A stretch of 64,000 bases of DNA from Harmonia axyridis (GCF_914767665.1 NC_059502.1:8990001-9054000); one strand, 5' to 3'. Counted from the first letter of the stretch, positions 1 through 12,099 are shown. The notes: generated from the letters alone by a model not told the origin. Numbers and translations are program-made.

Positions 1-295
1 AAGGGATTGATGTGGCACATATAGATTACCATCTACGCTGGCCATGGGCGTCCCGAAGTGACACATTCCGGAGGAAAATGTGACACCGGGGCCGTAAATC
101 ATCTTGGGAAGAATTCTGGCGCCAGCGCCAGCCAGAAATCTTTGATATTGAATGGGTGGTGGTCAACTGGTCAGATGATATTCGAAGATAAAGATCGGAA
201 CAATATTTTTTTTCCTATTGACAGCAACTATTGATTTTGGGGACACATATCAATTAGCCTAGTCAGCAAAGTGATTATTCTCAATGCGAATAAAA
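1..295. other. Window start, no feature recognised
   Basis: Mixed-composition DNA with no convincing reading frame on either strand and no repeat that I can match elsewhere in the window. Confidence 0.5.
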
Positions 296-1158
296 CATTT
301 GCGGTCCAAACCAAAAATCTACAGGGTGTTTACAACAAGATCATGAACTTGGACAACTCAAATTAATCGAAACTGAAGATTTTCAAATTAGAACCTATAT
401 TTTTTATTATTTCAGTCGATTCTACGTACAAAAATAGTAGGGGTTACTAAAGCAAATCCTATACCTAAAATGAGTACTTTAAGAGTTATCGAGGAAGAAC
501 TTTGAAAGAGGAAAAACCGAAATTTATAACTGTGTGGAGTTGTCTGTGACTTCCGGAAAATACAGAAAGAAATTACAATTTATTTATTTATTTATTCACA
601 ATAATAGACAAGTGAATAATTTTCACCCATCAACATATTCCATGGGGCCTCAATACATCAATAAATTTTAGTTTAAAGCAGTTAAAATCAGTTTCATCAA
701 ATCTATAATAATAAAATGTAAATATAAATAAAGTCAAAATTTGAAATATTCGATGTTTCCATGGTTGAATTTGACATTTTAAGAATTGTAATGAATCATT
801 CGTAATTGAAAAATGTATTGGTTAATGGATTTCTCAACAATACCAACGAAAAATTAATTATAATTCATGAAATGTAAAATTTAGTTTCTTTCTGTGTTTT
901 CCGAAAGGTACAGATTACTTCACACAGTGAGAAATTGCGGTTTTTCCTCATTTGAAATACTTCCTCGATAACTCCTGAAGTATTCACTTTAGGTATAGGG
1001 TTTGCTTAAGTAACCCCCAGTATTTTTGTACGTAGAATCGACTGAAATAATAAAAAATAAAGGTTCTCATTTGAAAATCTTGAGTTTTGATGAATTTGAA
1101 TTAACCAAGTTCATGACCTTCTTTTGAACACCCTGTACATTTTTGGTCCAAACCGCAA
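296..1158. repeat. Large foldback element, about 280-bp inverted arms
   Basis: The left arm (about 296-574) is the reverse complement of the right arm (about 885-1158) with scattered mismatches. Both outer ends hold a 'GCGGT..ACCAAAAAT.TACAGGGTGTT' type end, and both inner ends hold the same 'CAGAAAGAAA' word. The 310-bp spacer is AT-rich and starts with an (AATA)n run. Small reading frames inside the arms are not convincing genes. It could be a long-TIR DNA transposon or two inverted copies of one repeat. Confidence 0.75.
575..700 (-). mobile_element. Possible non-LTR retroposon 3' tail inside the foldback spacer
   Basis: On the minus strand the sequence runs into several tandem AATA units (plus strand 583-600, tttatttatttatttatt), a typical Jockey/CR1-type 3' tail. 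No coding sequence is recognisable beside it. This is tail evidence only. Confidence 0.3.
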
Positions 1159-2100
1159 ACAGTCCTATATTACTACGTATTCGTAGAATCGAAAAAGAAC
1201 AAAATTTTTTCAAAGAAAACTTTTCCTGCCGAAATATTAAAAAAAGTGAGTCCTCATCGCCACCATTTTTTTCATAAGAATGCCAATAACTCATGAACCG
1301 TTGAATTTTTGCAAGGTAGGGCATATTGCCGAAATTATCGTCAAAAAAGTTATTTAATGATGCAATAATATACTGAGTGTGCCATTTGAAATAAAGAAGT
1401 AGTAGTCAGTTTCCGGTATAACCGGAAGTTGTAGAGATCTGAAAATATTTTAGGGAGAAAGTTCATTGTCTCAAATTCCAATATGCAAATTTTCAGCTCA
1501 AAATTATGATTAGACTCACTCTGTATATTTTCAATTTTTTTCCCCAATTTTGTGAAATCAGTCAAAAATGATAAATATTTCACTTACAATCTCAATCGTA
1601 AGAAAGAATCAATCAACATATTGAAAAAGAAAAAACTGACATCAGGAATGCATGATTTTAGTCCAGTAGGGGCGATGATAGAGCCGTTGAGGATTAAGAA
1701 GTTGTGATTAATGATGCGAGAGTACCAGTCGAACAGAGATTTTCGGCTCATTAATAACCCATCTCGGACGATTAGGGACTCTCATCTGTCTGTCAGGATG
1801 TCGTCAATATTTGGATTCGAGAAAATCCAAGTGGGAAGTCTGTGAGTACCAATCGGTGCTGGTCAACTGGTCAAAATATTGTTGAATATAACTAAATGAC
1901 TGATGAATGCTTTCTTCAAAATATAACTACGTAAGAAAACATTTGAAAAACGTCTCAAGCAGCTTTTGTGAGATTGTTTGTACCCATACATATCATTTCA
2001 GATGGAATGTTGAGATATTTCGTCTTAGTGGAAATTTGGTTTGTATAAGTTCAAACTCAAATGCTCCTGCCAAAATTCAGGAGGATCATACAATCCGGAC
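1159..2100. other. Intergenic, no gene recognised
   Basis: AT-rich, with a slightly GC-richer part at about 1660-1870. There is a 'CACTCTGTATA' word near 1520, similar to those at other repeat borders in the window. No coding signal. Confidence 0.5.
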
Positions 2101-2924
2101 TAGGGATTCATCAAGCCAACTATTTGACACGAAAATCAAGCTCGTGAAAAATTACGTACTTTAGCTCAACTTGACTTGATTTTAGATATTTATTGCTTGA
2201 CTTGATATCAAGCTATTTGATATTATACTTGAGCTTGATATGCACGTGTCGCACAGCATATATTTCTGCAGTCTCGTGCGCGCTTAGACTAAATAAGGGG
2301 ATTCCTCGAGCGCCAGAAGCATTCGCCATTGTTATTTTATTAGTGGTGTTCTCACATAACTATGGAATTTATTGGTTGATTTTGGTAGTTTCAGAAATAT
2401 CTTCCAAACTTGGCCAAAATGGCAAGGATTTTTTTATCAACGCCAGCATCTTCAGCTCCTGTTGAAAGACAATTTTCCAAAGCTGCTCTTACAGTTAAAA
2501 AAAACCCGCAATAGGTAAGGCGACAAATCTATAAGATGCATCAGGTGTCTTAGATCCTGGATGGAAAATTATGAAATCAAACAAAGCCTGGAGGTGTCTC
2601 AATATTGAGAAACTTTATTTTTTAATTAGTTTTTTATATGATTTAATTTATGTTTCTATTTCAAACAAGTTCATATTTTTCGGTTCTTTTATTAAATAAG
2701 TTTGATAAATAAAAGTGCTTTTTGCAAGGTTCCTTCTCATTTCATCATATTTTTATTGATGTTACACTACGAATAAAACTGCTTGAAATCAAGTAGCTTG
2801 ATATTATTCAAGGACTTGATAAGTAAATACTTGACTTGAGATTGAAAAACTACTACTTGACTTGAGCTTAACTTGAAATCAAATAAAGCTCAAGCTAAAT
2901 AGCTTGAAAATCAAGCTAAGCCGT
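2101..2924 (+). mobile_element. hAT-family nonautonomous element, copy A
   Basis: It starts with TAGGGATTCATCAAGCC and ends with the inverted counterpart AAGCCGTGAA. The subterminal zones carry many copies of CTTGA/TCAAG words, as in four other copies in this window. The centre (about 2425-2580) encodes a remnant of the hAT C-terminal dimerisation domain, beginning FLSTPASSAPVERQFS. A frameshift after TVKK breaks the frame here. All upstream catalytic regions of a hAT transposase are missing, so the copy cannot move by itself. Confidence 0.8.
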
Positions 2925-3784
2925 GAACGTAGCAAAGGGTTGACAGCTCAATTCTAGAAATTACTCAGTTTTGAGGTAGTCTTCAAACTGGATACAATTG
3001 GCATCTCCGATTCGCAAAGATGTCATACCGTTGCTAAAATAAATGAACTACAACAAAAACGTTTTCAGTGAATGATTCTAGAACTTTATTAATAGGAACT
3101 CATTGCGCTACACATGCTCATTTCGCGTCGACACCGATCTTCATTCCTATCTGGTCCTTCGACCACCGATCATCCTTCACGAACGTAATCCCGTAGAACA
3201 CTCCGCATCGCGTCAACACCCAATCTACTAATCACCTCCAGGTATTCACGTAAATCGACTCAGCGTCAGTCCAACACGCATTGCTAAGCCTCTTTCGCCC
3301 GATAAGATTACCCTAACAAGAAATAACGAGCGTATAACTCGTCCCGAAATACCCGCGGGCCGATAACGACGTTTCGTCAAATCTCCTCTCGCCGTCTTCA
3401 GGTCGTAACTCACCGCGGGGCCGGGTTCGCGCGACCCCCTAAAACAAACACGTGTAAGTCGCCACTTGACACCTTATTTTGAAAGGAGTTAAAATAAATT
3501 CCGGGGACGGGAGAGGAGGAGGAAGAGGGGGAAGGGGGGATGGCAGTGACGGAGGATCTCCCGAAAATAAAGCGGGAACAGCTGTCGCGCGCGGCTCTGG
3601 AGGTGCTGTGTTGCGCGTCAGGAAGATGGCAGAGTGGAACGCACGGGCGACAGGTCGCGGACAAATGGGAGACGAGATAGGTTTTTTTTATGTGGAGATG
3701 GATGGGAGGAGGATTTTCGACGATCGATTTTGGACATTTCCCAATGACCAGAATTGGACTCAAAAATTACACAATTTGATATAT
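2925..3784. other. GC-rich island (about 3130-3680), candidate conserved noncoding DNA
   Basis: CpG-bearing sequence with the words CCGCGGG, CGATAACGACG and CACGTG, followed by a purine-rich run (GGGAGAGGAGGAGG) at about 3508-3540. Reading frames on both strands are short and low in complexity. No transposon similarity is visible. A regulatory role is inference from composition. Confidence 0.4.
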
Positions 3785-4575
3785 TAGGTGTACAACTTCC
3801 CTTCCGGCCTTTTGCAATAGATATGGCTGTAGCGATTAGTGGTAGTCGAAATATATAGATCGTAGATAAGTATAATATTTGTAAACATAACGCCATCGCA
3901 ATATTAGTCGATTTGTGTCTTCATCATAAAGTTATTCTCGATTAAACATGTCAGCTTACGAGCCAAATTCTCGTCTTTTGCGGGAGGTTTTAATTTTCTG
4001 CTAAAGTATGACGAAATCTGCGGCTGAGGCTCATCGAATACTCTCAAATACCTATGGCGAGGCCTCTATCAGTGAAAGGAAGGGCTGAGAGTGGTTTCAA
4101 AGCTTCAAGGACGGTAATTTCTACGTCTAAGACCAGCATGGTGTTGGAAGAGTGAAGGTTTTCGAAGATGCACAATTGGAGGATTACTTGATCAAGACTC
4201 GTGTCAAACGCAACAATCATTAGGAGTGACGCAACAAATCATTCCAAAATGCCTGGAAGTCATGGGAATGATTCAAAAACAAGGAAATTTGGTGCCGTTC
4301 GAGTTGAAGCAGAGATATGTTGAACGGCGTTTGTTTGCTTGTGAACAGCTGCTTGCAAGTCAAAGATGAAAGGAATGTCTGCATCGCATTGTGACTGGAG
4401 ACGAAAAATGGGTTCATTACGATAATCTGAAGCGAAGAAAATCATAGGGATATCTCAGCCATGCTTCCACGTCCACGACCAAACCGAATATCCACGGTTC
4501 TGAGGTCATGCTCAGTATTTGGTGGAACCAGCTCGGCGTAGTGTATTATGAGTTGCTTTCACCGTACTGATGAGA
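3785..4575 (+). pseudogene. Mariner transposase pseudogene, mauritiana-like, 3' truncated
   Basis: It begins with the TIR TTAGGTGTACAACTTCCC, close to other mariner ends in this window. The transposase starts at about 3949 (MSAYEPNSR) and shows the N-terminal helix-turn-helix region (SAAEAHRIL), EWFQSFKDG, then CIAL*LETKNGF in the region that reads VTGDEKW in intact mariners, and CIMSCFHRTDES near the end. Stops and frameshifts interrupt it repeatedly. The match ends near 4570 in the middle of the catalytic domain, so the second and third catalytic aspartates and the right TIR are absent. Confidence 0.85.
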
Positions 4576-5768
4576 GCCAAAAGCCCGTTTACGGTTTGAA
4601 CTTCTCCTTAAGGGATTTTTTTTTGTATTTTGAATAATCCCCTCTTTGTCCTCTACAAATATATTTATATATTTCCATAAATATAATGTTTTTGCGATGA
4701 TTAAAAACATAACAGCTTCTGGAAGATGTGAAAGTTTATCTCAGATGGACGTCAATATGGGGTTGAATATATCACAAAGTCTTTAAACGAAAAAAAAAAA
4801 TCACAAGATATTGTGAAGTTTACTAGTCGTAACGAGAAGAAGAATCTTAGTGTTCAAAGATATTTCGTAGTGTTACAGAACTCAGAAAATTAGTGCATTT
4901 TCTACGACCCTTTAAGCTCAAAGATTTGAAGGGGATATTTCACATCGAAACACCGACTGGCCATCAGCGTACAACTCCCAGAAAAAAAACCGACATGAAA
5001 AAATCTGAATATTTTAGCTATAGATCTGACGGTACGGTGTGGCCCGTCGGAAAAGTCCTCGACTTGATATTCATCGCGCGGAAAAGCCATGAATTCGACC
5101 GCGTCTGCGAAGTGCGCAACTGGTGACCGGTGATGGACGACGTGCCGTCTCGACGCCCGACGTCTTTCCGTCGTCCCGTTCGCTTAGCGTCGACACTCGA
5201 CGTATTCTTTGTTATGACGCTTCGCACTTCATTCGCGTATTTGGGCTAACGGAGACTTAATTGGATTGTAGGAAGGGGAGGAAAATTTTAAGGGTCGGTT
5301 TGGAAAATCAAGGATATTATTTTTCTGGAATAATCGCTTTCAGTATTAATTTTCGTTCGAATATGAAATTCAAATAAACATGAGTTTGTAAATTTTACAA
5401 GACACCGTCGACGTCTATAAAGTTATAGAGGTCGACAATGGCTCGTCGAAAGAGTTCAGGGGCTAGCTTCTTCATACAACGTCATACAAGCGCCAAAATT
5501 TCATGGAATACATCAATATTTCCATACTATTATTTGTAGTTTATTCATAACTTTCGGGTATGTCATAATATCCGCTAATAAATTTAGAACTATGTCGTCC
5601 AATAGTATCGAATTTTTACTGTTCATGCCCAGAAATTATTGAGTGAAGTGTTATATGTAATATGAGATTAAGAAAAGTCGTTTTGGCGATTTCAATAATT
5701 TACATTAGGAACTGAATAGTTGCGTCAAGTTGCTTTAAGATCTCAGCATGGTAGAATCTGAAGCCTCA
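4576..5768. other. Intergenic with a short GC-rich island (about 5010-5250)
   Basis: AT-rich flanks surround an island with many CpG words (GACGACGTGCCGTCTCGACG, CGTCGTCCCG). Short frames there look like chance. There is no transposon match up to the hAT end at 5769. Confidence 0.4.
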
Positions 5769-5808
5769 GATCTAGGGATTCATCAAGCCAAGTAGCTTGA
5801 TATATTAA
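5769..5808 (+). mobile_element. Solo left end of the hAT family
   Basis: TAGGGATTCATCAAGCCAAG followed by TAGCTTGATAT matches the left end of the longer hAT copies (2101, 28356). The similarity stops at about 5808 and no right end follows nearby. Confidence 0.7.
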
Positions 5809-6019
5809 GGTTGTAGACTACTTTGCGCTGAAACTGCAATTCCGCTAGATGGTGCTACCCGAAAATTGTTGGTAGATTTGTACCTGACACACCCATTCAA
5901 TTTGAAGAACCGCCTGTTTGGTATTTATTGCCCCTAATAAAATCTCAACTCTCGATGAAGCCCAGCAAAGAGTAAATTTGTGTTTCTGTAAACTTTAGAA
6001 ATTCAGTTCAGTTTAGATA
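5809..6019. other. Intergenic, nothing recognised
   Basis: Unique-looking AT-rich DNA between the hAT fragment and the MITE. Confidence 0.5.
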
Positions 6020-6212
6020 CAGTGGCGTATCCTAGGGGGGGATAAGGGGGATATATACCCCCAGGAGGAATATCGATTATATGTAACAACCTTATATATC
6101 ATAATCTTATTATGAGTAAGCAAAATTCTTTGGAAAACTTCTTCAAAAGAAGGAAAATTTGATTTTTTTTCCTTTATCCCCCCTCCAAGGCTTATGTCTG
6201 GGTACGCCACTG
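6020..6212. mobile_element. hAT-type MITE with target-site duplication
   Basis: 193 bp bounded by CAGTGGCGTATCC and the inverted GGGTACGCCACTG. It is flanked by TTTAGATA on the left (6012-6019) and TTTAGGTA on the right (6213-6220), an 8-bp duplication with one difference, which is the hAT hallmark. The inner sequence is G-rich on one side and C-rich on the other (gggggataaggggg / tatccccccctcc). It has no coding capacity. Confidence 0.8.
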
Positions 6213-8242
6213 TTTAGGTATATAATACTAAATAAGAAAATCGCTGAAAATATTGTGAAGTTAGAAATGACAATGAACCACTGTCATGGACTTATTTTGA
6301 GTATGGATAATAGAAATAGCAATTTATTCGAATTGAGAAAAAATATATGATCATCTCTGGTTGTATGATTTCACAGAGAAAATCAGAAAAATTTGGATAT
6401 TGAGATTTCTAGAATGTAAAATTCGAAAAATTGAGTTCTCATTTTATGTGCCTTTGGAGGCCACAACACTGTGTATAGGAATATAAGATATGCGATTTAT
6501 TAGGTTATTGTTGTCGGTCTCTTTATCTAGATGAGAATTTTTGATATTCTCCTGAAATTCAGAATGATTATTCAAATGATTATTTGACATTTGACACGTA
6601 TTATAAGTCGTGAAAAAAAATTAGTGAGGGCAATAAGAAAAGAGTAACAGAATAGGAATGAAAAGTTGTATTTTGTTCTGTCTATCGGGTGTCACTTTGG
6701 GTTTTTACAGATATATTCAGCTCATCTAAGTTCAATATTCAAGCTTTGTTTCATCGAAATCGGATGAAAAGGGTTATTGCCAAATAAAATTCACACAATA
6801 ATTTGTTTTACTAGGCGACAAAGTAGTGATTGACTACCTTAGCTGAATTCCCAGCCACGCTACGCTCAGCCATGTACAGTATAACTTCAGTAGTCCGGGC
6901 AGATTTCGTTCCGGTACCTGCCCGGATTATGGAGGCGTCCGGATTACTGGAGTGATTTTAGTTTATGAAATGAAGCTACTTATAAATTATCAAAATAAGG
7001 CTTATTAATCAAGTCACAAAAAAAAATATTATTTTCTCATAAAATAAAACAAAACTGAACAAAACACTCAAGTTCATGTAACACGTTATGTAAATATGTA
7101 CATGTAGGTATTTATAATATTGTATACATACATATTATGTATGTATGCAAAATGAAATATCTTCTACTTTCTTGAAAAATACATATCAATTTTAGTTTGG
7201 ACCTTTTTGGATGCATCTATATCAATTGCGTTGTCTTTAAGCCTTTTCAAAAGCTATAAATGTTCAAGGGGAAGGTTATAACTTTTATGACATGAAATTT
7301 TCAAGGAGGTATGTATACAAGAATAGCTTCACGAAGCGAAAAATGTTTACTATAAATTTTTTCAAGTTAATATTAATGAAGGAAGTACGAGAAAATTTTC
7401 TTAATCAAGAATTGCCTATTTTTAGGGTTAAATTAAATGACAAATATTGTAGATAGAGTTTCGGGAATAGGGAGTTTTTCAAAAGAATTTTTTTTTTTTG
7501 AGAATTTTTTTTCAGATTTCTCAAATATTGATAATTTTCCATATTTCGGCAAAAATCCAGATACCTTTTTTTCATCTTAATTTCTTTATGACTTTTGAAA
7601 TTTTCTTTTTGATACTAAGCGCTCAAAATGTACTTCTCCAGACATTATTACGAATAAAATCAGCTAGCATATATATTTTAGGAACAGTATCGTTTGTAAT
7701 AATGATTTCATAACAAGTTTTCTACCTATCCCTATTCTCCAGTGCAATATTGTCATAAACTAGTAATGTACACAATTTTAGCCAATCAGAGAAACCCTAC
7801 CCTCGTAAATCATAAAAGTGTCATTCATCTCGAGCCATAAAATACAGTCCAAGATTCTATTGGCGTTCATGTTGCAAAAAGGCGTAAACCTTTGGGAGGC
7901 GTTCCAAAAAGCATAATTCTATTTGAAAAACATCTACAATTAGAGCAAATCAAGCAATTTTAAAAAAATGCTTGCACCAATTCAAAACTCATAATATCAC
8001 TGAACATTTGTGGATGAGTTACTTGAAATGAGAAGTCTCTCTAAAGCTGAATAGTCATTTAAAGAAAGTGTTTAATTTCAAAGTTCAATTTTCGGAATAC
8101 TATCGATTTTTTTTTGAAAATCGAGACGAGATCTTCAAGTTCACTATCACGTCATTGTTCCCTCAAAAAATGAAATGAATCCGACCTGTACTTTGGAATT
8201 GGAATGCACTGAAATTAGCACTGAAATAGCAGTGGTATGAAC
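6213..8242. other. AT-rich intergenic DNA
   Basis: Long AT-rich stretch with homopolymer runs (poly-T near 7490) and a 'TACATATTATGTATGTATG' type simple sequence near 7128-7146. No coding frame is supported. The only mobile-element signal is the short pogo-like end pair described separately. Confidence 0.5.
6886..6965. mobile_element. Possible minimal pogo/Tigger-like end pair
   Basis: CAGTATAACTTCAGTAGTCC at the left is mirrored by GGACGCC..CAGTAATCCGG on the other strand at the right (about 6930-6960). An inner stem reads TCCGGGCAG / CTGCCCGGA. The end sequence resembles pogo-like TIRs, so this may be an extreme deletion derivative or one folded terminal part. The family call is from memory of the consensus and is weak. 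Confidence 0.4.
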
Positions 8243-9096
8243 AAGGTATTGAACACCCTTAAACCAACTACTTGACTTTAAAATCAGGCTCGTGAAAAAT
8301 TACATACTTGAGCTTGACTTGACTTTATTTTAGATATTTATTGCTTGATTTGATATCGAGCTACTTAATATTACTTAAGCTTGATATGCACTTGTCGTAC
8401 GGCATATATTTCTGCAATCTAGGGCGCGCTTAGAATGAATAAGGGGAATACACGAGCGCCAAGAGACTGAAGCATTTGCCAGTGTGAATTTATTATTAGA
8501 TTTCTCACATTTCTATGAAATCTATTGGTAGATTTTGATAGTTTCAGAAATATCTTTCCAAACTTGGCCAAAATGGCCAAGGATTTTTTATCAACACCTG
8601 AATTTTCAACTCCTGTTGAAAGGAAATTTGTCAGTTCTCTTACAGTTACAAAAACCCCTAATAGCTTAGGCGACAAATCTATAAGATGCCTCAAGTGTCT
8701 TAGATCCTGGATGGAAAATAATGTCATAATAATAAGTCAGGTTTCTCAATATTAAGAAACTTTATTTTTTTATTATTTTTCATTTTGTTATGATTAACAG
8801 TGATTTATTTTATGTTTATATTTCAAAAAAGTTGACATTCTCGGTTGTTTTATACAATAAGTGTAATATAAATAAAGGTGTTTTTTGCAAGGTTCATTCT
8901 CATTTCATCATTTTGTTCATTGATGTGACCCTACACAACAAAACTGCTAAAAATCAAGTTGCTTGATATGATTCAAGTACTTGATGAATAAATACTTGAC
9001 TCGACTTGAGTTCGAAAAACTATTACTTGACTTGAGCTTGAATTGAAATCAAGTTAAGCTCAAGCCGAGTAGTTTGAAAATCAATCCAAGCCGTGA
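8243..9096 (+). mobile_element. hAT-family nonautonomous element, copy B
   Basis: Same structure as copy A: CTTGA-rich subterminal arms, a right end AAGCCGTGAATCC, and a central frame (about 8500-8752) encoding the dimerisation domain with MAKDFLSTPEFSTPVER, KSIRCLKCLRSW and MENN. The frame is open over this domain in this copy. The left TIR is degraded. A plausible 3' splice site (TTTCAG at about 8542) precedes FRNIFPNLAK, so this looks like the last exon of a parental hAT transposase. Confidence 0.8.
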
Positions 9097-9798
9097 ATCC
9101 ATACTCGGATCTAAAAGAAGAGAAGGAGTAGAATTATAGAGGTAAAAATGAAAGTTTTGCTGACTCAGATATTAGTATTAGGTACCAAATAATGGGATGA
9201 ACCATATATGGACCAAGTCAATTAGACCACCATTAGAGGGTGGCAAAACGACACCCCTACATCCTGTAATAAACAAGACCAAACCTTCTAAACATAAACA
9301 AATACAAGCTGGCTCTATGTTCACTAACTACCTACACATTCGCACAAATGACCCACCAAATACACACCCCCTTACATTCACCCCCTCCCTTTTCTTCTGC
9401 TCACCCTCCACGTGAAAGACATCCATGTCGCCTTTTCCGGTTGTTTGTTTTGACACCTCCCAGGTTCTCTGTGCCATCGTCCCAATTAAAACCTAACCTA
9501 TAATTTCGGGGGGGTGGGTGTTCGACCAGGTCCCCGGAGACCGGGATGCGCGCGAACTTACGGGGGTGAAAATTACACCTATCTCATGGGGCCGAGAGGA
9601 AGCTGTACGCGGGGTGGCCGTAAATCAGGGTGCTGGAGGTGAGCCCACGGTCTAATTGGGCCCCGGACCGGGGTCTGAGTGGCGCCATCGTGGATTGTGG
9701 GTCCTCGCCCACCCCTGAATAATGAACGGCCAAGAGACACTCGGTTTATGCACACTGTAACTAGACGCTCGATTTCTCCGAGAAATACTGAAAATTCC
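9097..9798. other. GC-rich island (about 9380-9730), candidate conserved noncoding DNA
   Basis: Rich in CpG and C/G runs (GGGGGGGTGGGTG, CCGGGATGCGCGCG, GGCCGTAAATCAGG). Overlapping short frames exist on both strands with proline- and arginine-rich, gene-unlike translations. No repeat match. A regulatory role is inferred. Confidence 0.4.
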
Positions 9799-10275
9799 GG
9801 AATACGATCTATAAGTGATGACGTCACACACCGCCATTTTAGTTCTCCTGTCAGTGTTCGGAATCCAAACGAAAAAATTGTCATTCAAATTAGTACGTTG
9901 TCGTTGAAGAAATTGGCTTATTTTGATAAATAAGATTATTTAAGGAATGATTTTACTATAAATTGATAGACAGAAGGCACGAGATTAATGCCAGTAAGTT
10001 CGAACTTGAAGTTCAACTAATAAACACGGCTTTTTACAAAATCTGGGGACTGATTCAGGATTCAAACTTACTGGTATTAACCTCGTTCCTTCTGTCTATC
10101 AACTAATACTGAAATCTTGCCTCAAATACTATCATTTATGAAAAGAAGCCAATTCCTTCAACGACATCGAACTAATTTGAATGACAATTTATTTGTTTGG
10201 ATTCCGAACACTGACAGGAGAACCAAAAATGGCGGTGTGTGACGTCACACTAATAGAGCGTATTTTCCTATTCTG
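9799..10275. mobile_element. Long-TIR foldback element, about 215-bp arms
   Basis: The left arm (about 9799-10014) and right arm (about 10060-10275) are reverse complements at high identity, with a spacer of about 45 bp. Shared landmarks are TGACGTCACACACCGCCATT near the outer ends, TCCTGTCAGTGTTCGGAATC, and GATAGACAGAAGG near the inner ends. No transposase is present, so it is a nonautonomous TIR element of unknown superfamily. Confidence 0.85.
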
Positions 10276-10900
10276 TCGAATAATCCGGACGTGAAAACAT
10301 TCAGCATATCTTTCAATTCTGAATAAACTTCGAAACCTTTATGAAGTTATAGTTCATTAAGTTCAGCAAAGGCATAACGTCAGCGATTGTTTTTTGTCAT
10401 TATTTTTTTATTACACCATTCAACAGCCTAAGCCAATTAAAGAATAGGAAAAAAATCACAAGAAATGGAACCTTATCGAGCTATAAAGACATTCCGCGTG
10501 AAAAATAAAAAACAAAAGAAACCGAAGCCAAGTGCGAGTCATGAAATGATTATACAAAAAAAAAAGAAATGTCCACTCTTAACTCTACATTATGTCATTC
10601 AAATCAGATTATGATTCAAGAAAAGTCCCCCTTATAACAGATGGTCTACTATCGAAAATATCAAAATCACTCTGAACCGAGAGGTAGCTCTAACATATCC
10701 GGTACAGAGTAAGTAAGAAGGGACAATCAATTCCTGAGCAAAGAATTTTCTGAAGAAATACTAGACCCATATAGGTGCGACGACTATTCAGACCAGATTG
10801 TAAGAAACCGACGTTGGCAGACTCTTAAAACAAGCATTTAATTGCTTACAAAACATATTTTGTGAATATGTTCCAAACGTTTTATTGTATACTGGAATAG
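10276..10900. other. Intergenic; holds one copy of a short dispersed repeat
   Basis: AT-rich with no gene. The part at about 10806-10893 (GACTCTTAAAACAAGCATTT through TATACTGGAA) recurs at about 12164-12240. Confidence 0.6.
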
Positions 10901-11040
10901 TATATTGTGCAACAAGTGGGGAAAGTCCAACTTTTCTCGCGAGTGTGGAAGTTTGTGGCACGAGCCTGAAAGGCGAGTGCCGCAAACACACGAGCGAGAA
11001 AAGGACTTTCTCCACATGTTGTACACTATACTTTTCGTAC
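10901..11040. repeat. 140-bp hairpin with a GCACGAGCC / GGCGAGTGC apex
   Basis: Two arms of about 66 nt pair closely (outer TATATTGTGCAACAAGTGGG against CTCCACATGTTGTACACTAT). The loop TGAAA is closed by GGCACGAGCC / GGCGAGTGCC. It could be a small foldback MITE. The apex recurs in the hairpin at 11971. Confidence 0.8.
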
Positions 11041-11970
11041 AACTGCACAAATTTCAATAATTCAAGTAATGGACTTGATTCAAATCAAAATGGCCTTCGT
11101 TGACAGTATGTGCTAATTTATTGCGTTTCCATAGAAACGACTCAAAAGCCCAATTTCATTGGTCTACCAAGCGAGGTGTGGGCAAAGTGCCGTGGGGAAT
11201 AATATTTCCCACAGTATGGGCAATACATAGTTTTGCAATTGAGTAAACTATGCAGAAAACGCTACTTTTCATAGCAGTTGTAGGAAAAATTCATTTATCT
11301 ACTCCTATTGAATTATAAACTCATTATTCAACTGCTTTTGAGCAATTAATAGTATCTATTAACAAACAGCGTGATTTATAATAACTCACTACTTATAACT
11401 CACTATTATAAATTGGAAAATATGGATCTGTGCTTCAATACTTCTCTGCTTCTGTTCGATTGGCCGAAAGGGAACATTCCATTATTGTTATTGAGGGGAG
11501 GAATGTCCGAGGGAATGTCACTTTTGACGTTTTCAAATTAAGTTGATATCTAATTATTGTGAATGTTTTGCTGAAAACGATTAATTCAGATAGTGAAGAT
11601 GAAATATTATAAACGTATACATTTCCAAAAGACAAACAGCTAATGTTACCATACAGAATTAATTGCCCGAAAAAATATAAAGGAGTTTGAAAAAATTTTC
11701 AAGATTGGTGTAGCAGTAAGATCGTAATCGTTTACAGGGAATATTTTTTGGTATATTTTAATGCATTTTTATAGGCAATTATTAAGGTTTCTATGTCTGT
11801 ACTATGTACTGGATTCGAGCTAGCCGAAGCTAGTTCGATTGTGATTGGTAGCACTAAGTTTCCATCTCTCTTGTACGGGATCGAGCACATTATGTTTATT
11901 TCCCGTTCCTTCTGTCTTAATTCTAAGTCTGTATTTTTTTCTTAGTATTTATTGATATAGTCGTAGATAA
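11041..11970. other. Intergenic, nothing recognised
   Basis: AT-rich. A small dyad lies at about 11192-11215 (GTGGGGAATAATATTTCCCAC). No supported coding frame. Confidence 0.5.
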
Positions 11971-12099
11971 AGTATAGTATTCAACTTGCGGTAATGGTCA
12001 TAACTCACTTGATGAATTACAGCACTCGCCTGCGGCTCGTGCTGCAAACATCATCTGCGTGAGTTATGACCTACATTACCGCTCGTTGAATAATATACT
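11971..12099. repeat. 129-bp hairpin with the same apex type
   Basis: The arms AGTATAGTATTCAAC...CGGTAATG..TCATAACTCAC and their inverted counterpart pair over about 55 nt. The apex is GCACTCGCC-TGC-GGCTCGTGC, the same pair of words as in the hairpin at 10901 on the opposite strand. The rest of the arms is unrelated in sequence. Confidence 0.75.

Noticed and set aside
3410..3896. Overlapping frames on both strands in the GC-rich island
   Set aside because: Mutually overlapping, low-complexity translations without any domain; best explained by few stops in GC-rich DNA.
9579..9933. Three overlapping 78-101-residue frames as a host gene
   Set aside because: They cover a GC-rich island and the start of a foldback arm, and none shows a domain.
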